DNA of 64,000 nucleotides from Alteripontixanthobacter maritimus (GTDB lineage: Bacteria; Pseudomonadota; Alphaproteobacteria; Sphingomonadales; Sphingomonadaceae): contig NZ_QBKA01000002.1 of the NCBI RefSeq assembly GCF_003340475.1, positions 1,931,501 to 1,995,500 on the forward strand, in the 5' to 3' direction. Under the pieces are notes generated by a model, which was given only the letters and a program-made list of their open reading frames with translations, made no database searches and had not been told where the DNA came from. Both the position numbers and the translations under genes were made by a program. This document shows, piece by piece, positions 34,840 to 43,061 of this stretch (position 1 is the first letter of the stretch; each line of letters opens with the position of its first letter).

Positions 34840-34873
34840 CAGATACTTGAATAGGCCAGACACTTGAATAGGG
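34840..34873 (+). repeat. 17-bp tandem direct repeat before the mechanosensitive channel gene
   Basis: CAGATACTTGAATAGGC (34840-34856) is repeated as CAGACACTTGAATAGGG (34857-34873), with two differences. It lies immediately upstream of the ribosome site and 8 bp from the ATG of the channel gene. It could be a regulator site repeated on one helix face or simply a slippage duplication. Confidence 0.7.
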
Positions 34874-34881
34874 GAGTCACT

Positions 34882-36150
34882 ATGCTCGACAGATATCGTT
34901 TCGATCAAGATGTCGCGATGAATATCGCCGAGAAGGCGCTTTACGCCATCGGCATACTCATTGTTACATGGGTTCTGGCGAAAATCGCCAAATGGGCTTT
35001 TGCCAAACTGGTCGATAATGTTGCCTTTTTCCAGCGCGGTACGGCCAGCGGGGCCAGCATCGGCACCTCGCTCGGCAAGATCGTTTCGCTCCTGATCTGG
35101 CTGTTCGGCCTAATCGCGATCCTGAACGTTCTCGGACTCGGCGTCGTGGGCGGACCAATCAACAGCCTGCTTGAGAACATTGTCGATTTCATTCCCAACC
35201 TTATCGGTGCGGGCCTGATCTTCTTCATCGGTTTGATGGTGGCGCGTATTGCGCGTGACCTGGTGGTCACCACGATGCAGACGCTCGACGTCGATCGCTG
35301 GGCCAATCGCGGCGGTGTGGATGAAGCCACCGGCAACACCACGATTTCCAAGACCATCGGCACGATCGTCTATGTCCTGATCGTGATCCCGGTCGCCATC
35401 GCGGCGCTGGAAGCATTGGATATCGCCAGCATTTCCGGCCCGGCGAGCAATATGCTCAACATGATCCTGTCGGCCATTCCGAACATCATCGCTGCGGCAG
35501 TCCTGCTTGGTATCGGTTATGTGATCAGCCGTTTCGTGGTGCAGATCCTGAAGGAAGTGCTGCCGGGCCTCGGCGTCGACCGCGCTATGGCTTCGGCCGG
35601 GTTCGTTCCGGAAACCACATCGGCTTCGAACGTCCTGGCGCGCATCGCGCAGATTGCCATCATGCTGGTCGCGGCGATCGCGGCCACGCGGGCTTTGGGC
35701 TTTCCGGAACTGACGCTGCTGCTCGGGGAAATTCTCGAACTGGGCGGTCAGGTCATCTTCGGTGCCGTCGTGATTGGCGTTGGTTTCATGCTGGCAAATC
35801 TGCTCGCACGGATGATTAGCGACACCGGCGAACCCGGCCTTGGCGGGATCATCGTCAAATATGCCACCATCGTGCTGTTCACGTTCATGGGCCTTAGCTT
35901 CATGGGTGTCGGCGATGAAATCGTGCAGATGGCCTTTGCCGCGCTGGTTATCGGCGGGGCGGTTGCAGCCGCGCTCGCCTTCGGCCTCGGTGGCCGCGAA
36001 TGGGCTGGTCGCAAGCTGGAACAGATCGACGATAAGGCCAAGGAAAAGGTTTCGTCGTCCGGTTCCGGCAACCTGGGCAGCACGACTGCCAAGCCTGCTG
36101 CGAAGCCTGTCGCTCCCAAGAGCGACAAGCCGCTGCCGCCGGGCGCATAG
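34882..36150 (+). CDS. Mechanosensitive ion channel family protein (CmpX/TM-repeat type)
   Basis: A 422-residue inner-membrane protein with repeated modules of paired helices and amphipathic GANxx-like segments (NSLLENIVDFIPNLIGAGLIFFIGLMVARIARDLVVTTMQTLDVDRWANR, and again NMLNMILSAIPNIIAAAVLLGIGYVISRFVVQILKEVLPGLGVDRAM), as in CmpX-type conserved TM-helix mechanosensitive proteins. A hydrophilic Lys/Pro/Ser-rich tail ends it. The ATG at 34882 follows GGGGAG by 5 bp and is preferred to 34864. The gene is followed by two hairpins. Confidence 0.85.
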   Translation: MLDRYRFDQDVAMNIAEKALYAIGILIVTWVLAKIAKWAFAKLVDNVAFFQRGTASGASIGTSLGKIVSLLIWLFGLIAILNVLGLGVVGGPINSLLENIVDFIPNLIGAGLIFFIGLMVARIARDLVVTTMQTLDVDRWANRGGVDEATGNTTISKTIGTIVYVLIVIPVAIAALEALDIASISGPASNMLNMILSAIPNIIAAAVLLGIGYVISRFVVQILKEVLPGLGVDRAMASAGFVPETTSASNVLARIAQIAIMLVAAIAATRALGFPELTLLLGEILELGGQVIFGAVVIGVGFMLANLLARMISDTGEPGLGGIIVKYATIVLFTFMGLSFMGVGDEIVQMAFAALVIGGAVAAALAFGLGGREWAGRKLEQIDDKAKEKVSSSGSGNLGSTTAKPAAKPVAPKSDKPLPPGA

Positions 36151-36212
36151 GCCAGCCGCCCGATCAGGGCGCTAAGCCGCCGCCATCTTCCCTGATGGCG
36201 CACAAAAAGTTA

Positions 36213-36246
36213 GGGGCGCGGGATGACCATCCTGCGCCCCGCTTTT
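36213..36246 (+). terminator. Intrinsic terminator overlapping the start of the acetyltransferase gene
   Basis: GGGGCGCGGGAT (36213-36224) pairs with ATCCTGCGCCCC (36229-36240) through 12 positions including one G-U, with a 4-nt loop, followed by GCTTTTTTG. It is a textbook intrinsic terminator for the channel gene. Its left arm and loop contain the ATG (36223-36225) of the next gene. A weaker hairpin, CGCCATC/GATGGCG, lies just before it at 36181-36200. Confidence 0.82.
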
Positions 36247-36750
36247 TTGTCCGACGCCCAGCCGTTGGCCACGCTTGGCCGCGACAGTTTTTGCGCCGCC
36301 TTCGCGCATCTGTACGATCCTGCCGATCTCGATACATTTCTGAAACAGGTTTACGCGCCGGAGGTGGTGGCAAAAGAGATCGCCGACGATTTTTGCATCC
36401 ACCAGCTCGCTGCCGTATCCGACAAACCCGACGCAAAGCTGCTTGGTTTCTGCAAGATGCGCGATCCCAGCTGGTATGCCGATGACAGCAACGCCGCCAA
36501 CCCCATCGCGCTAGGCCAGCTTTACACCGATCCCGCTGCCACCGGACAGGGCATCGGGGCCGGGCTGATGGACTGGGCGCTCGATCTCGCCCGCAGTCGC
36601 GGCCACGATGCCATCCAGCTATCAGTCTGGAGCGAGAACACGCGCGCCCAGAAGTTCTACCAGCGTTATGGTTTCGCCAAGATCAAGGACATCGAGTTCT
36701 GGGTCGGTAATACTTGCGACGCGGAATTCCTGTACGAATTGCGCTTGTAA
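36223..36750 (+). CDS. GNAT-family N-acetyltransferase
   Basis: A 175-residue protein with the GNAT fold: beta-1 MTILRPAFLSDAQPLATLG, then LGQLYTDPAATGQGIGAGLMDWALDLARSRGHDAIQLSVWSENTRAQKFYQRYGFAKI, holding the acetyl-CoA loop (Gln/Gly-x-Gly-x-Gly/Ala) and the C-terminal FYxRxGF signature. The acceptor is unknown. The start is fixed by homology of beta-1, yet it lies inside the terminator hairpin and has only a poor ribosome site (GGGCGCGGG). Expression must therefore depend on read-through or opening of that hairpin. Confidence 0.88.
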   Translation: MTILRPAFLSDAQPLATLGRDSFCAAFAHLYDPADLDTFLKQVYAPEVVAKEIADDFCIHQLAAVSDKPDAKLLGFCKMRDPSWYADDSNAANPIALGQLYTDPAATGQGIGAGLMDWALDLARSRGHDAIQLSVWSENTRAQKFYQRYGFAKIKDIEFWVGNTCDAEFLYELRL

Positions 36751-36771
36751 GGAGAAACCGCAAAGCGCGGT

Positions 36772-36797
36772 GTAACCAATCGTCCAGCAACGGCGAA
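36772..36797 (+). promoter_or_regulatory. SigF-type ECF promoter before the sigma factor gene
   Basis: GTAACC (36772-36777) and CGAA (36794-36797) are separated by exactly 16 bp, identical to the -35/-10 pattern GTAACC-N16-CGAA described for Caulobacter SigF targets. Transcription should start near 36804, giving a leader of about 60 nt before the sigma GTG. This suggests positive autoregulation of the operon. Confidence 0.82.
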
Positions 36798-36862
36798 AGC
36801 CAAAGCAAGACCGCGCATAACGCCGCCTGCATGTGTGCAGCGAACAGTTGGAGGACCAGGCC

Positions 36863-37393
36863 GTGATTGCAGACGAAGCCACGCTGGCCCGCCTCATGGC
36901 CGCTTCGCAACAGGGCGATCGCAATGCGTATACTGTCCTGCTGGAAGAGGCGCAGCGCTGGCTCACCCGCTATTTCCGACGCAAACTGCCGCCGCAGCAG
37001 GTCGACGATCTGGTGCAGGACGTTCTGATCGCAGTGCATCAGAAACGCGCCACTTGGGATAGCAGCCGCGCCTTCCTGCCGTGGCTGGCGGCCATCGCGC
37101 GCTATCGCTGGATCGATCATCTACGCAAGGTTTACCGCGTCGAAACGCGCAGTCTGGACGGCAACGAACCGGAAACGGAAAGTGACGAGGACAGCGTAAT
37201 CGCCCGCCTCAGCCTCGACCGATTGTTCGAAAACCTTCCCATCGCCCAGGCCGAAGCAATCGAAATGGTCAAGGTGGAGGGACTGTCCATCCGCGAGGCC
37301 TCACAGCGCAGCGGACAAGGCGAAAGCCTGATCAAGGTAAACATCCATCGCGGCCTCAAGAAACTGGCCAAAATCGTCGAAAAGGCAGACTGA
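36863..37393 (+). CDS. ECF RNA polymerase sigma factor, SigF-like
   Basis: A 176-residue sigma factor with region 2 (about 15-85: YFRRKLPPQQVDDLVQDVLIAVHQKRATWD, LPWLAAIARYRWIDHLRKV) and region 4 (about 110-170: LPIAQAEAIEMVKVEGLSIREASQRSGQGESLIKVNIHRGLKKL). The longest frame begins with ATG at 36833, but a perfect GGAGG at 36850-36854 lies 8 bp before the GTG at 36863, which I take as the start. The next gene, 2 bp downstream, encodes a DUF1109 anti-sigma factor, as in the Caulobacter sigF-nrsF operon that responds to heavy-metal stress. Confidence 0.9.
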   Translation: MIADEATLARLMAASQQGDRNAYTVLLEEAQRWLTRYFRRKLPPQQVDDLVQDVLIAVHQKRATWDSSRAFLPWLAAIARYRWIDHLRKVYRVETRSLDGNEPETESDEDSVIARLSLDRLFENLPIAQAEAIEMVKVEGLSIREASQRSGQGESLIKVNIHRGLKKLAKIVEKAD

Positions 37394-37395
37394 CG

Positions 37396-38082
37396 ATGAA
37401 CGACACTACTCCCCGCCGCGGCACTCCCCGGACCGAAGAATCCGGAACATCCGGCGTGCTGATCGACAGTTTGGCGGAATCTCTCACACCTGTGCGTCCC
37501 ATGCGTATGGTGGAAGGCGCTGCCATGCTTGTGCTGGCCGCTGTCGCCACGGTACTGGGCGTGTCGCTGATTTCCGGTCTGTGGAACGGCGGCTTGACCG
37601 GTGCCGCCTCCCCCTTCTTCTACATCGTCAACGGATTGCTGTTGGTGCTCGGTCTGGCCAGCGCTAGCACCGCCCTGCGGCTTGCATTCCCGCGTGTCGG
37701 CAACCGTCATGACGGGCCGCTATGGGCAATGGCAATGGTGGCGATCCTGCCATTGGTCGCGATCCTGACGCTGGCAGTAGGCGATGGCGGCATCAGTGTG
37801 GTCGTGCAGTTCCCTTATGGTTTGGGCTGCGCTGCAGCGGCCATAGCCGCGTCCACCATCAGCGCGGCCGCATTGTTCGCGTTCCTGAAGCGCGGCGCGC
37901 CGGTGTCCTTGCCTGCAGCTGGCCTGCATCTGGGAGTCGCCGCGGGCGCGCTGGGTTCGGTCGCTTATGGCCTGTCCTGCCCGTTGGATGGGTTCGGTCA
38001 CCTGGCCATCTATCATGTCGCCCCGGTGATGGTCACCGGACTGCTCGGTCGATTGGCGGTGCCCCGGCTGCTGCGCTGGTAG
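37396..38082 (+). CDS. DUF1109 anti-sigma factor, NrsF-like
   Basis: The 228-residue protein has a cytoplasmic N-terminus of about 40 residues and six hydrophobic helices. The DUF1109 C-terminal motif YGLSCPLDGFGHLAIYHVAPV is present. Two cysteines, Cys145 and Cys195, are 50 residues apart, the same spacing as the pair needed for signal sensing in Caulobacter NrsF. It should hold the adjacent sigma factor at the membrane until a metal or redox signal acts on the cysteines. The gene is coupled to the sigma gene with a 2-bp gap and is convergent with the ZntB-like gene. Confidence 0.9.
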   Translation: MNDTTPRRGTPRTEESGTSGVLIDSLAESLTPVRPMRMVEGAAMLVLAAVATVLGVSLISGLWNGGLTGAASPFFYIVNGLLLVLGLASASTALRLAFPRVGNRHDGPLWAMAMVAILPLVAILTLAVGDGGISVVVQFPYGLGCAAAAIAASTISAAALFAFLKRGAPVSLPAAGLHLGVAAGALGSVAYGLSCPLDGFGHLAIYHVAPVMVTGLLGRLAVPRLLRW

Positions 38083-38100
38083 GCGCCCGGGCGCAAACCG

Positions 38101-39117
38101 TCAGAGCCAGCGCCACCGCCAGAACAACGCCAGTTGCATGGCAAACACCGCGCAGCACAGGCCGACCACGATCCAGAACGCATCGGGATCCTCCATACCG
38201 GGCATTCCGCCCACATTGATGCCGAGCAAACCCGTCAGGAAACCCAGCGGCAGGAATACCGCCGCCACGATCGTGAGGATGTAATTCGTGCGTTCCGAAC
38301 GGGACAAGGCACGGGCGCGCAATTCGTCCTGCAACACCACCGCGCTTTCCTTGCTGATGTCGATATCTTCCAGATAGCGACGCAGACGATCGATTACCTC
38401 GGCGATCTCACGGCGATCGTGATCCTCGAACCATGACGGCGCGTCGCGGGAGATCGCTTCGAAGGCGACATGCTGCGGTCCCATATGGCGCTGCAGGGCG
38501 AGGCAATTGCGGCGGATGGTGGCGATGGTTTCCAGCATGGCTTCGGGCTGGTCGGCCATCGCCCCATCCTCAACCCGGTCGATATGGTCGTTCATGTCGA
38601 CGATCGACTGGTTCATCCGCGCCACCATTCGTTCGGTCAGGTTCGTAATCAGCGCACCGACATCGCCCGGCCCGTGCCCGCGGTCAATTTCCGCCAATAC
38701 ATCGCGCGGGGTCTGCAACGGGTCGCGGCGCAGCGTGACCAGCCGCTCCCCATCCGCCCATAATTGCATGGACACCATGTCCTCGGGCTCGGCCCCGGGA
38801 TTGAAATTGATACCGCGCAGCGTGGCCACCAATGTGCGGTTTTCGCGAAAGGCGCGCGGGCGAGTGGCGTCGCTCACCAGCAGTTCCGCAGTGGGTTCGG
38901 GAACGTTCAAATCCTCTTCCAGCCACTGCTGCACACCGGGTTCGTTGCGGCACAAATGCACCCACAACACCTCGCCCGCCGCCTGCGGACGCCAGGCCAT
39001 CGCTTCGGTCCAATCGATGGCTCTGCCGCTGCCCTTTCCATCCAGCACACGGCCGAACAGCAATGGACTTTTTCCGGACTGCGCATCGCTTTCGGTCAAG
39101 ATCGGGCTCTGGTTCAA
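38101..39117 (-). CDS. CorA-family transporter, ZntB-like
   Basis: A 338-residue protein with a large cytoplasmic domain and two C-terminal helices (about 275-295 and 312-330). The pore signature is GINVGGMPG, the GxN-type motif of the ZntB branch, instead of the GMN of Mg2+ CorA. RTNYILTIVAAVFLPLGFLTGLLG is the conserved first helix. ZntB-type members move Zn2+ (proton-coupled uptake or efflux) across the inner membrane. Being next to the metal-stress sigma operon is suggestive, but it is on the opposite strand and has its own upstream region. Confidence 0.88.
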   Translation of the reverse strand: MNQSPILTESDAQSGKSPLLFGRVLDGKGSGRAIDWTEAMAWRPQAAGEVLWVHLCRNEPGVQQWLEEDLNVPEPTAELLVSDATRPRAFRENRTLVATLRGINFNPGAEPEDMVSMQLWADGERLVTLRRDPLQTPRDVLAEIDRGHGPGDVGALITNLTERMVARMNQSIVDMNDHIDRVEDGAMADQPEAMLETIATIRRNCLALQRHMGPQHVAFEAISRDAPSWFEDHDRREIAEVIDRLRRYLEDIDISKESAVVLQDELRARALSRSERTNYILTIVAAVFLPLGFLTGLLGINVGGMPGMEDPDAFWIVVGLCCAVFAMQLALFWRWRWL

Positions 39118-39218
39118 CGTTCGCTTTCCTTGGTGTTTTAAGAAGACCTGGCAGCGACCATTACTACCCTATGTTTTCATTAATCCGAACTTATTGATTT
39201 CGCGCATAACATTGCGGA

Positions 39219-40526
39219 ATGGAACAGGAAAACGCCAGCGACCTCGCCGCCTTCATGGCTGCGACAGGGCCGATACCGGGCGAATTGCGCGGAGACCGGA
39301 TCGACCGTATTCTCGATACGGTACGCAGTCATCTGGGCATGGAGATCGCCTTCGTCTCACGCTACGTCGAAGGGGATGAACGTGAATTCACCCATATGTC
39401 CAGCGACCTGCCGCTACCACACGGTGCCGGGCACCGCGAGCCCAAGGAAGACAGTTTCTGTTTCCACATCCTGGAAGGTCGCCTGCCGCAGCTGATCCCC
39501 GATGCACAGGCCATACCCTTTGCGCGCAGTTTGCCCATCACCGACATATTGCCGGTCGGCTGCCATTTGAATGTGCCGCTGCGGCTGGCGGACGGTTCCG
39601 TATATGGTAGTTTCTGCGCGCTGAGCCGCGTCGCCAATCACGAGATTACCGAACGTGACATGGGCGTGCTGAACGCCTTTGCCGAACTGGCGGTAGAGTC
39701 CATCGAAAGCGAGCTAAGCGAGGGGGTTGTCCAGCAACACCTGGCCGACAGCATCGCAGCGGTAATGGAAAAAAGACAGCTTACTATCGTTCACCAGCCA
39801 ATCCATTCCCTGGTAACGGGTCTGCCGGTGGGTGTGGAATGCCTCGCGCGGTTCCCCGATGCCGGCACCCGCGGGCCTGACCTATGGTTCGACGAGGCGG
39901 CGCAAGTCGGGCTTGGTCTGGAACTGGAAATGTTCGCCATCCGCGCCGCATTGGAAACATTGGGCGCATTGCCGGAAGGCCGATACGCCTCCATCAATGC
40001 TTCGCCTGATACCATCCTGTCAGGCGAATTGCACAATTTGTTGCACAAGGTTCCTTCCGGAAAGCTGGTGGTGGAAGTCACGGAACACGCGCATGTGACC
40101 GACTATGACGGACTGGCAGAGGCATTGCGCGGCCTGTCGAAAAACGCCCGCGTGGCTATCGACGATGTTGGCGCTGGCTATGCCGGATTGCGGCATATCG
40201 TCGATTTGTCGCCCGACATATTGAAGCTCGACATGAGTTTGACGCGCGATGTGCATCTCGACAAGGCGCGCCATGCGCTGTCGTCCGCAATGGTGCGGTT
40301 CGCCGCCGAAATCGGTGCCAATCTGGTTGCAGAGGGTATCGAGTGCGCCGAAGAAGCCGCCGCGCTTGCCGCGATGGGTATCGATTACGGACAGGGTTAT
40401 TATTATGCCCGCCCGATGCCGGTTGTCCGGGCGCAGCGGCACATGCTGGGCCTGCCACAGGAGGAGGAAGCCGATAGTCCCGTCCAGGTTTCTGCCAACC
40501 AGATGCCCATGGCGCGCACCGCCTGA
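39219..40526 (+). CDS. GAF-EAL protein, probable c-di-GMP phosphodiesterase
   Basis: This 435-residue cytoplasmic protein has a GAF domain (about 25-165; LGMEIAFVSRYVEG, CHLNVPLRLADGSVYGSFCAL) and an EAL domain (about 180-420). The name motif is altered to Glu-Cys-Leu (207-209), but the metal-binding Glu is kept, and other catalytic residues are present: INASP, VEVTEH, AIDDVGAGYAGL, LKLDMSL, AEGIEC and GQGYYYARP. Hydrolysis of c-di-GMP is therefore still plausible, perhaps gated by a ligand or redox signal at the GAF domain. It lies 101 bp divergent from the ZntB-like gene. Confidence 0.88.
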   Translation: MEQENASDLAAFMAATGPIPGELRGDRIDRILDTVRSHLGMEIAFVSRYVEGDEREFTHMSSDLPLPHGAGHREPKEDSFCFHILEGRLPQLIPDAQAIPFARSLPITDILPVGCHLNVPLRLADGSVYGSFCALSRVANHEITERDMGVLNAFAELAVESIESELSEGVVQQHLADSIAAVMEKRQLTIVHQPIHSLVTGLPVGVECLARFPDAGTRGPDLWFDEAAQVGLGLELEMFAIRAALETLGALPEGRYASINASPDTILSGELHNLLHKVPSGKLVVEVTEHAHVTDYDGLAEALRGLSKNARVAIDDVGAGYAGLRHIVDLSPDILKLDMSLTRDVHLDKARHALSSAMVRFAAEIGANLVAEGIECAEEAAALAAMGIDYGQGYYYARPMPVVRAQRHMLGLPQEEEADSPVQVSANQMPMARTA

Positions 40527-40605
40527 GAGCCTTGAGCCACGCTCGTAAAAGACCCAAGCAACACCCCGCTTCCGCTCGGACGAACAAGCGCCTATAACAT
40601 CCAGC

Positions 40606-41739
40606 ATGTCTTCAATTCGCCCCTGGCGCACTATCGAGCGCCGCCCATCCCGGCAGATCATGCTGGGCGATACGCCGGTTGGCGGCGATGCGCCAATTAC
40701 CGTGCAGACCATGACCAATACGCCGACGGAAGATGCGGTCGCCACGCTCGACCAGATCCGTCGGTGCGAAGATGCGGGCGCGGACATCATCCGCGTATCC
40801 TGCCCGGACAAGGCCAGCACCGCGGCCTTCCACAAGATCGCGAAGGCCGCACGCGTGCCGCTCGTCGCGGATATTCATTTTCATTACAAGCGCGCGCTTG
40901 AGGCTGCCGATGCCGGTGCCGCCTGCCTACGGATCAATCCCGGCAATATCGGATCGAGCGAACGCGTCGCGGAAGTAGTCCGTGCAGCCAAGGCGAATGG
41001 TTGTGCCATCCGCATCGGCGTAAATGCCGGTAGCCTGGAAAAAGACTTGCTGGAAAAATACGGCGAGCCCTGCCCCGAAGCGCTGGTGGAAAGCGCGCTT
41101 GATCACATCAAACTGCTGCAGGACCATGATTTCCACGAATTCAAGGTGGCGGTAAAGGCATCGGACGTGTTCCTCGCCGTGGCTGCTTACCAGCAACTGG
41201 CAGACGCGGTGGACTGTCCGCTGCATCTGGGCATTACGGAAGCCGGCGGGCTGATCGGCGGCACGGTGAAATCCTCCATCGGGATGGGCAATCTGCTGTG
41301 GGCGGGCATCGGCGACACGATCCGCGTCTCGCTTTCCGCCGAACCGGAAGAAGAAGTGCGCGTGGGCTTTGAAATGCTCAAAGCGCTCGGCCTGCGCACT
41401 CGCGGCGTCCGTGTCGTGTCCTGCCCGTCCTGCGCACGGCAGGGCTTCGACGTGATCCGCACGGTCGAGGCGCTGGAAGACCGGTTGCAACACATCAAGA
41501 CCCCGCTGTCGCTGTCCGTTCTCGGCTGCGTGGTGAATGGTCCGGGCGAAGCGCGCGAAACCGATATCGGCCTGACCGGCGGCGGTGCAGGCAAGCATAT
41601 GGTCTATCTCAGCGGCGTGACTGACCACACGGTGGAAAGCGCCGACATGCTCGACCATATCGTGGAGTTGGTCGAGGCGAAGGCAGCGGCGCTGGAAGCC
41701 GAGGCGGACAGTGCCGATACGCTGGAAGCTGCCGAGTGA
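40606..41739 (+). CDS. ispG: 4-hydroxy-3-methylbut-2-en-1-yl diphosphate synthase (IspG/GcpE)
   Basis: A 377-residue enzyme of the MEP isoprenoid pathway that converts MEcPP to HMBPP. It has the TIM-barrel part ([53 protein letters not shown]) and the [4Fe-4S] ligands Cys273 and Cys276 ([11 protein letters not shown]), Cys308 and Glu315 ([12 protein letters not shown]). The C-terminal 30 residues are Ala/Glu-rich and dispensable. Isoprenoids feed carotenoid and quinone synthesis. A membrane protein gene follows after 27 bp. Confidence 0.96.
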   Translation: MSSIRPWRTIERRPSRQIMLGDTPVGGDAPITVQTMTNTPTEDAVATLDQIRRCEDAGADIIRVSCPDKASTAAFHKIAKAARVPLVADIHFHYKRALEAADAGAACLRINPGNIGSSERVAEVVRAAKANGCAIRIGVNAGSLEKDLLEKYGEPCPEALVESALDHIKLLQDHDFHEFKVAVKASDVFLAVAAYQQLADAVDCPLHLGITEAGGLIGGTVKSSIGMGNLLWAGIGDTIRVSLSAEPEEEVRVGFEMLKALGLRTRGVRVVSCPSCARQGFDVIRTVEALEDRLQHIKTPLSLSVLGCVVNGPGEARETDIGLTGGGAGKHMVYLSGVTDHTVESADMLDHIVELVEAKAAALEAEADSADTLEAAE

Positions 41740-41766
41740 GAGACGCTGGATGATTAGGGTTGGCCG

Positions 41767-42501
41767 ATGAAATTCGTGATCATACGCTTCCTCGCCGCCC
41801 TGCGTGACGGTTTCGCGCTGTGGTGGCTGGCTCCGCTGGTTCCCCTGATCGTCGTGATACCGGAGTTCGTGCAGCATATTGCCGAGATCGAGCTGGGCAT
41901 GTTCGCCAGCGCTGCGGCTTTTTCCGAACTCGCACAGGACCCGACGCGGTTGATGTTCGGGTCGCTGAAGCTGATCGGGCTGCTGCTCGCCATCCTTGCC
42001 GCGCTGCGGTTTTTCGGCGCACGCGAACAGGGGCTGCCATGGTGGAACCTGCACGGAGTGCTGTGGGGTCGCTTGCTGGTTTCGCTCGTCTTGTTGGGTC
42101 TTGCGGGCGTTCCGGGCATGGTAATGGGCGAAAGCTTCGGCACCCTGCCGCGTCAACTCGTCGACATCGTACTTACGATCGCTACCCTGCCCTTGCTGAC
42201 ATGGTTGGTGTCGGCCATCATCGGCGACCGGGAGATGACTTTCGCGCGGATCTGGACTGCCGGCTGGTTGCCGGCATTGCGGATCGCGGTTTTTATGGCT
42301 GTGGTATTCGCGCCGCTCCAGCTTTTGCACATGGCGTTGCATGATTGGGCGTTGGGTGCGGCCTCGTGGCTGGTATGGGCGCTCATGGTGTTCGATGCGG
42401 CGGTGGTCGGGTTGATGGCCACGATGGTCGGTTCGGCTGCATATCATGGCTACAGCAAAGTGCTCCCTACCTTGCCCTTATCGAGGGAGCAGACCGCATG
42501 A
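41767..42501 (+). CDS. Hypothetical polytopic membrane protein
   Basis: I do not recognise this 244-residue protein. It has about six hydrophobic segments (near 18-38, 70-85, 100-120, 135-155, 175-195, 205-230) with charged cytoplasmic-type loops and a YHGYSKVLPT tail. It lies 27 bp downstream of ispG and its stop overlaps the ATG of the thioredoxin-like lipoprotein by 4 bp (ATGA), so the two are translationally coupled. The coupling suggests a shared envelope role, but this is inference only. Confidence 0.8.
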   Translation: MKFVIIRFLAALRDGFALWWLAPLVPLIVVIPEFVQHIAEIELGMFASAAAFSELAQDPTRLMFGSLKLIGLLLAILAALRFFGAREQGLPWWNLHGVLWGRLLVSLVLLGLAGVPGMVMGESFGTLPRQLVDIVLTIATLPLLTWLVSAIIGDREMTFARIWTAGWLPALRIAVFMAVVFAPLQLLHMALHDWALGAASWLVWALMVFDAAVVGLMATMVGSAAYHGYSKVLPTLPLSREQTA

Positions 42502-43058
42502 CCATTCGCTATCCATTCGCAATCATGGCCGCCCTTGCTCTGGCGGGCTGCTCTGCGACCGATCCAGAGGCCGATGCCCGCACCGGTGTCGTTCTGGCGA
42601 AACCGAATCATCCGGAAGCACGCGTCTTCGGGACTACGGTGGATACCAGCGCGGAAGCCAAGGTCGAGGCAGCTTTCGAACGAGCGCAGGAAAGTGGCAA
42701 GCGGGTGATGCTAGTGATGGGCGCGAACTGGTGTCATGACAGCCGGGCCTTTGCCGGCTGGCTCATGACCGACCGTTTCCGCGATGCGCTGGCGGATAAA
42801 TACCACGTGGTGTTCGTGAATATCGGAATGCCGCAAACGGGCGACACGCACAATCTTGCCATCGCGCAACGTTACGGGATCGCAAAGCTGGCAGGTACGC
42901 CCACCGTCATCGTGGTCACGCCCGATGGTGTGCCGGTCAATCCCAACACTGCAACCAGCTGGCGCAACTCCGCCAGCCGCAGCGAGGACGCCATACTGCG
43001 CGAGTTGTTGGCGCTCGCCGACATCGAGCCTGCTGTAGATACGAACGCGGAAAGTTAG
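42498..43058 (+). CDS. Thioredoxin-fold lipoprotein with WCHDS active site
   Basis: This 186-residue protein has a lipoprotein signal with lipobox Cys18 (ALALAGC) and a thioredoxin fold. The active-site region reads MGANWCHDSRAFAGW: only Cys79 is present, with Ser in place of the second Cys three positions later, so it cannot act as a standard dithiol oxidoreductase. The cis-Pro is in LAGTPTVIVVTPDG. It is probably anchored in the periplasm. The frame is open upstream to 42345, but the ATG at 42498, overlapping the previous stop, gives the signal peptide. Its TAG stop is in frame with the next gene. Confidence 0.85.
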   Translation: MTIRYPFAIMAALALAGCSATDPEADARTGVVLAKPNHPEARVFGTTVDTSAEAKVEAAFERAQESGKRVMLVMGANWCHDSRAFAGWLMTDRFRDALADKYHVVFVNIGMPQTGDTHNLAIAQRYGIAKLAGTPTVIVVTPDGVPVNPNTATSWRNSASRSEDAILRELLALADIEPAVDTNAES

Positions 43059-43061
43059 TCC

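Noticed and set aside
40927-42447. Minus-strand open frame of 506 codons
   Set aside because: Antisense across ispG and the following membrane protein gene; His/Arg/Gln-rich composition typical of shadow frames.
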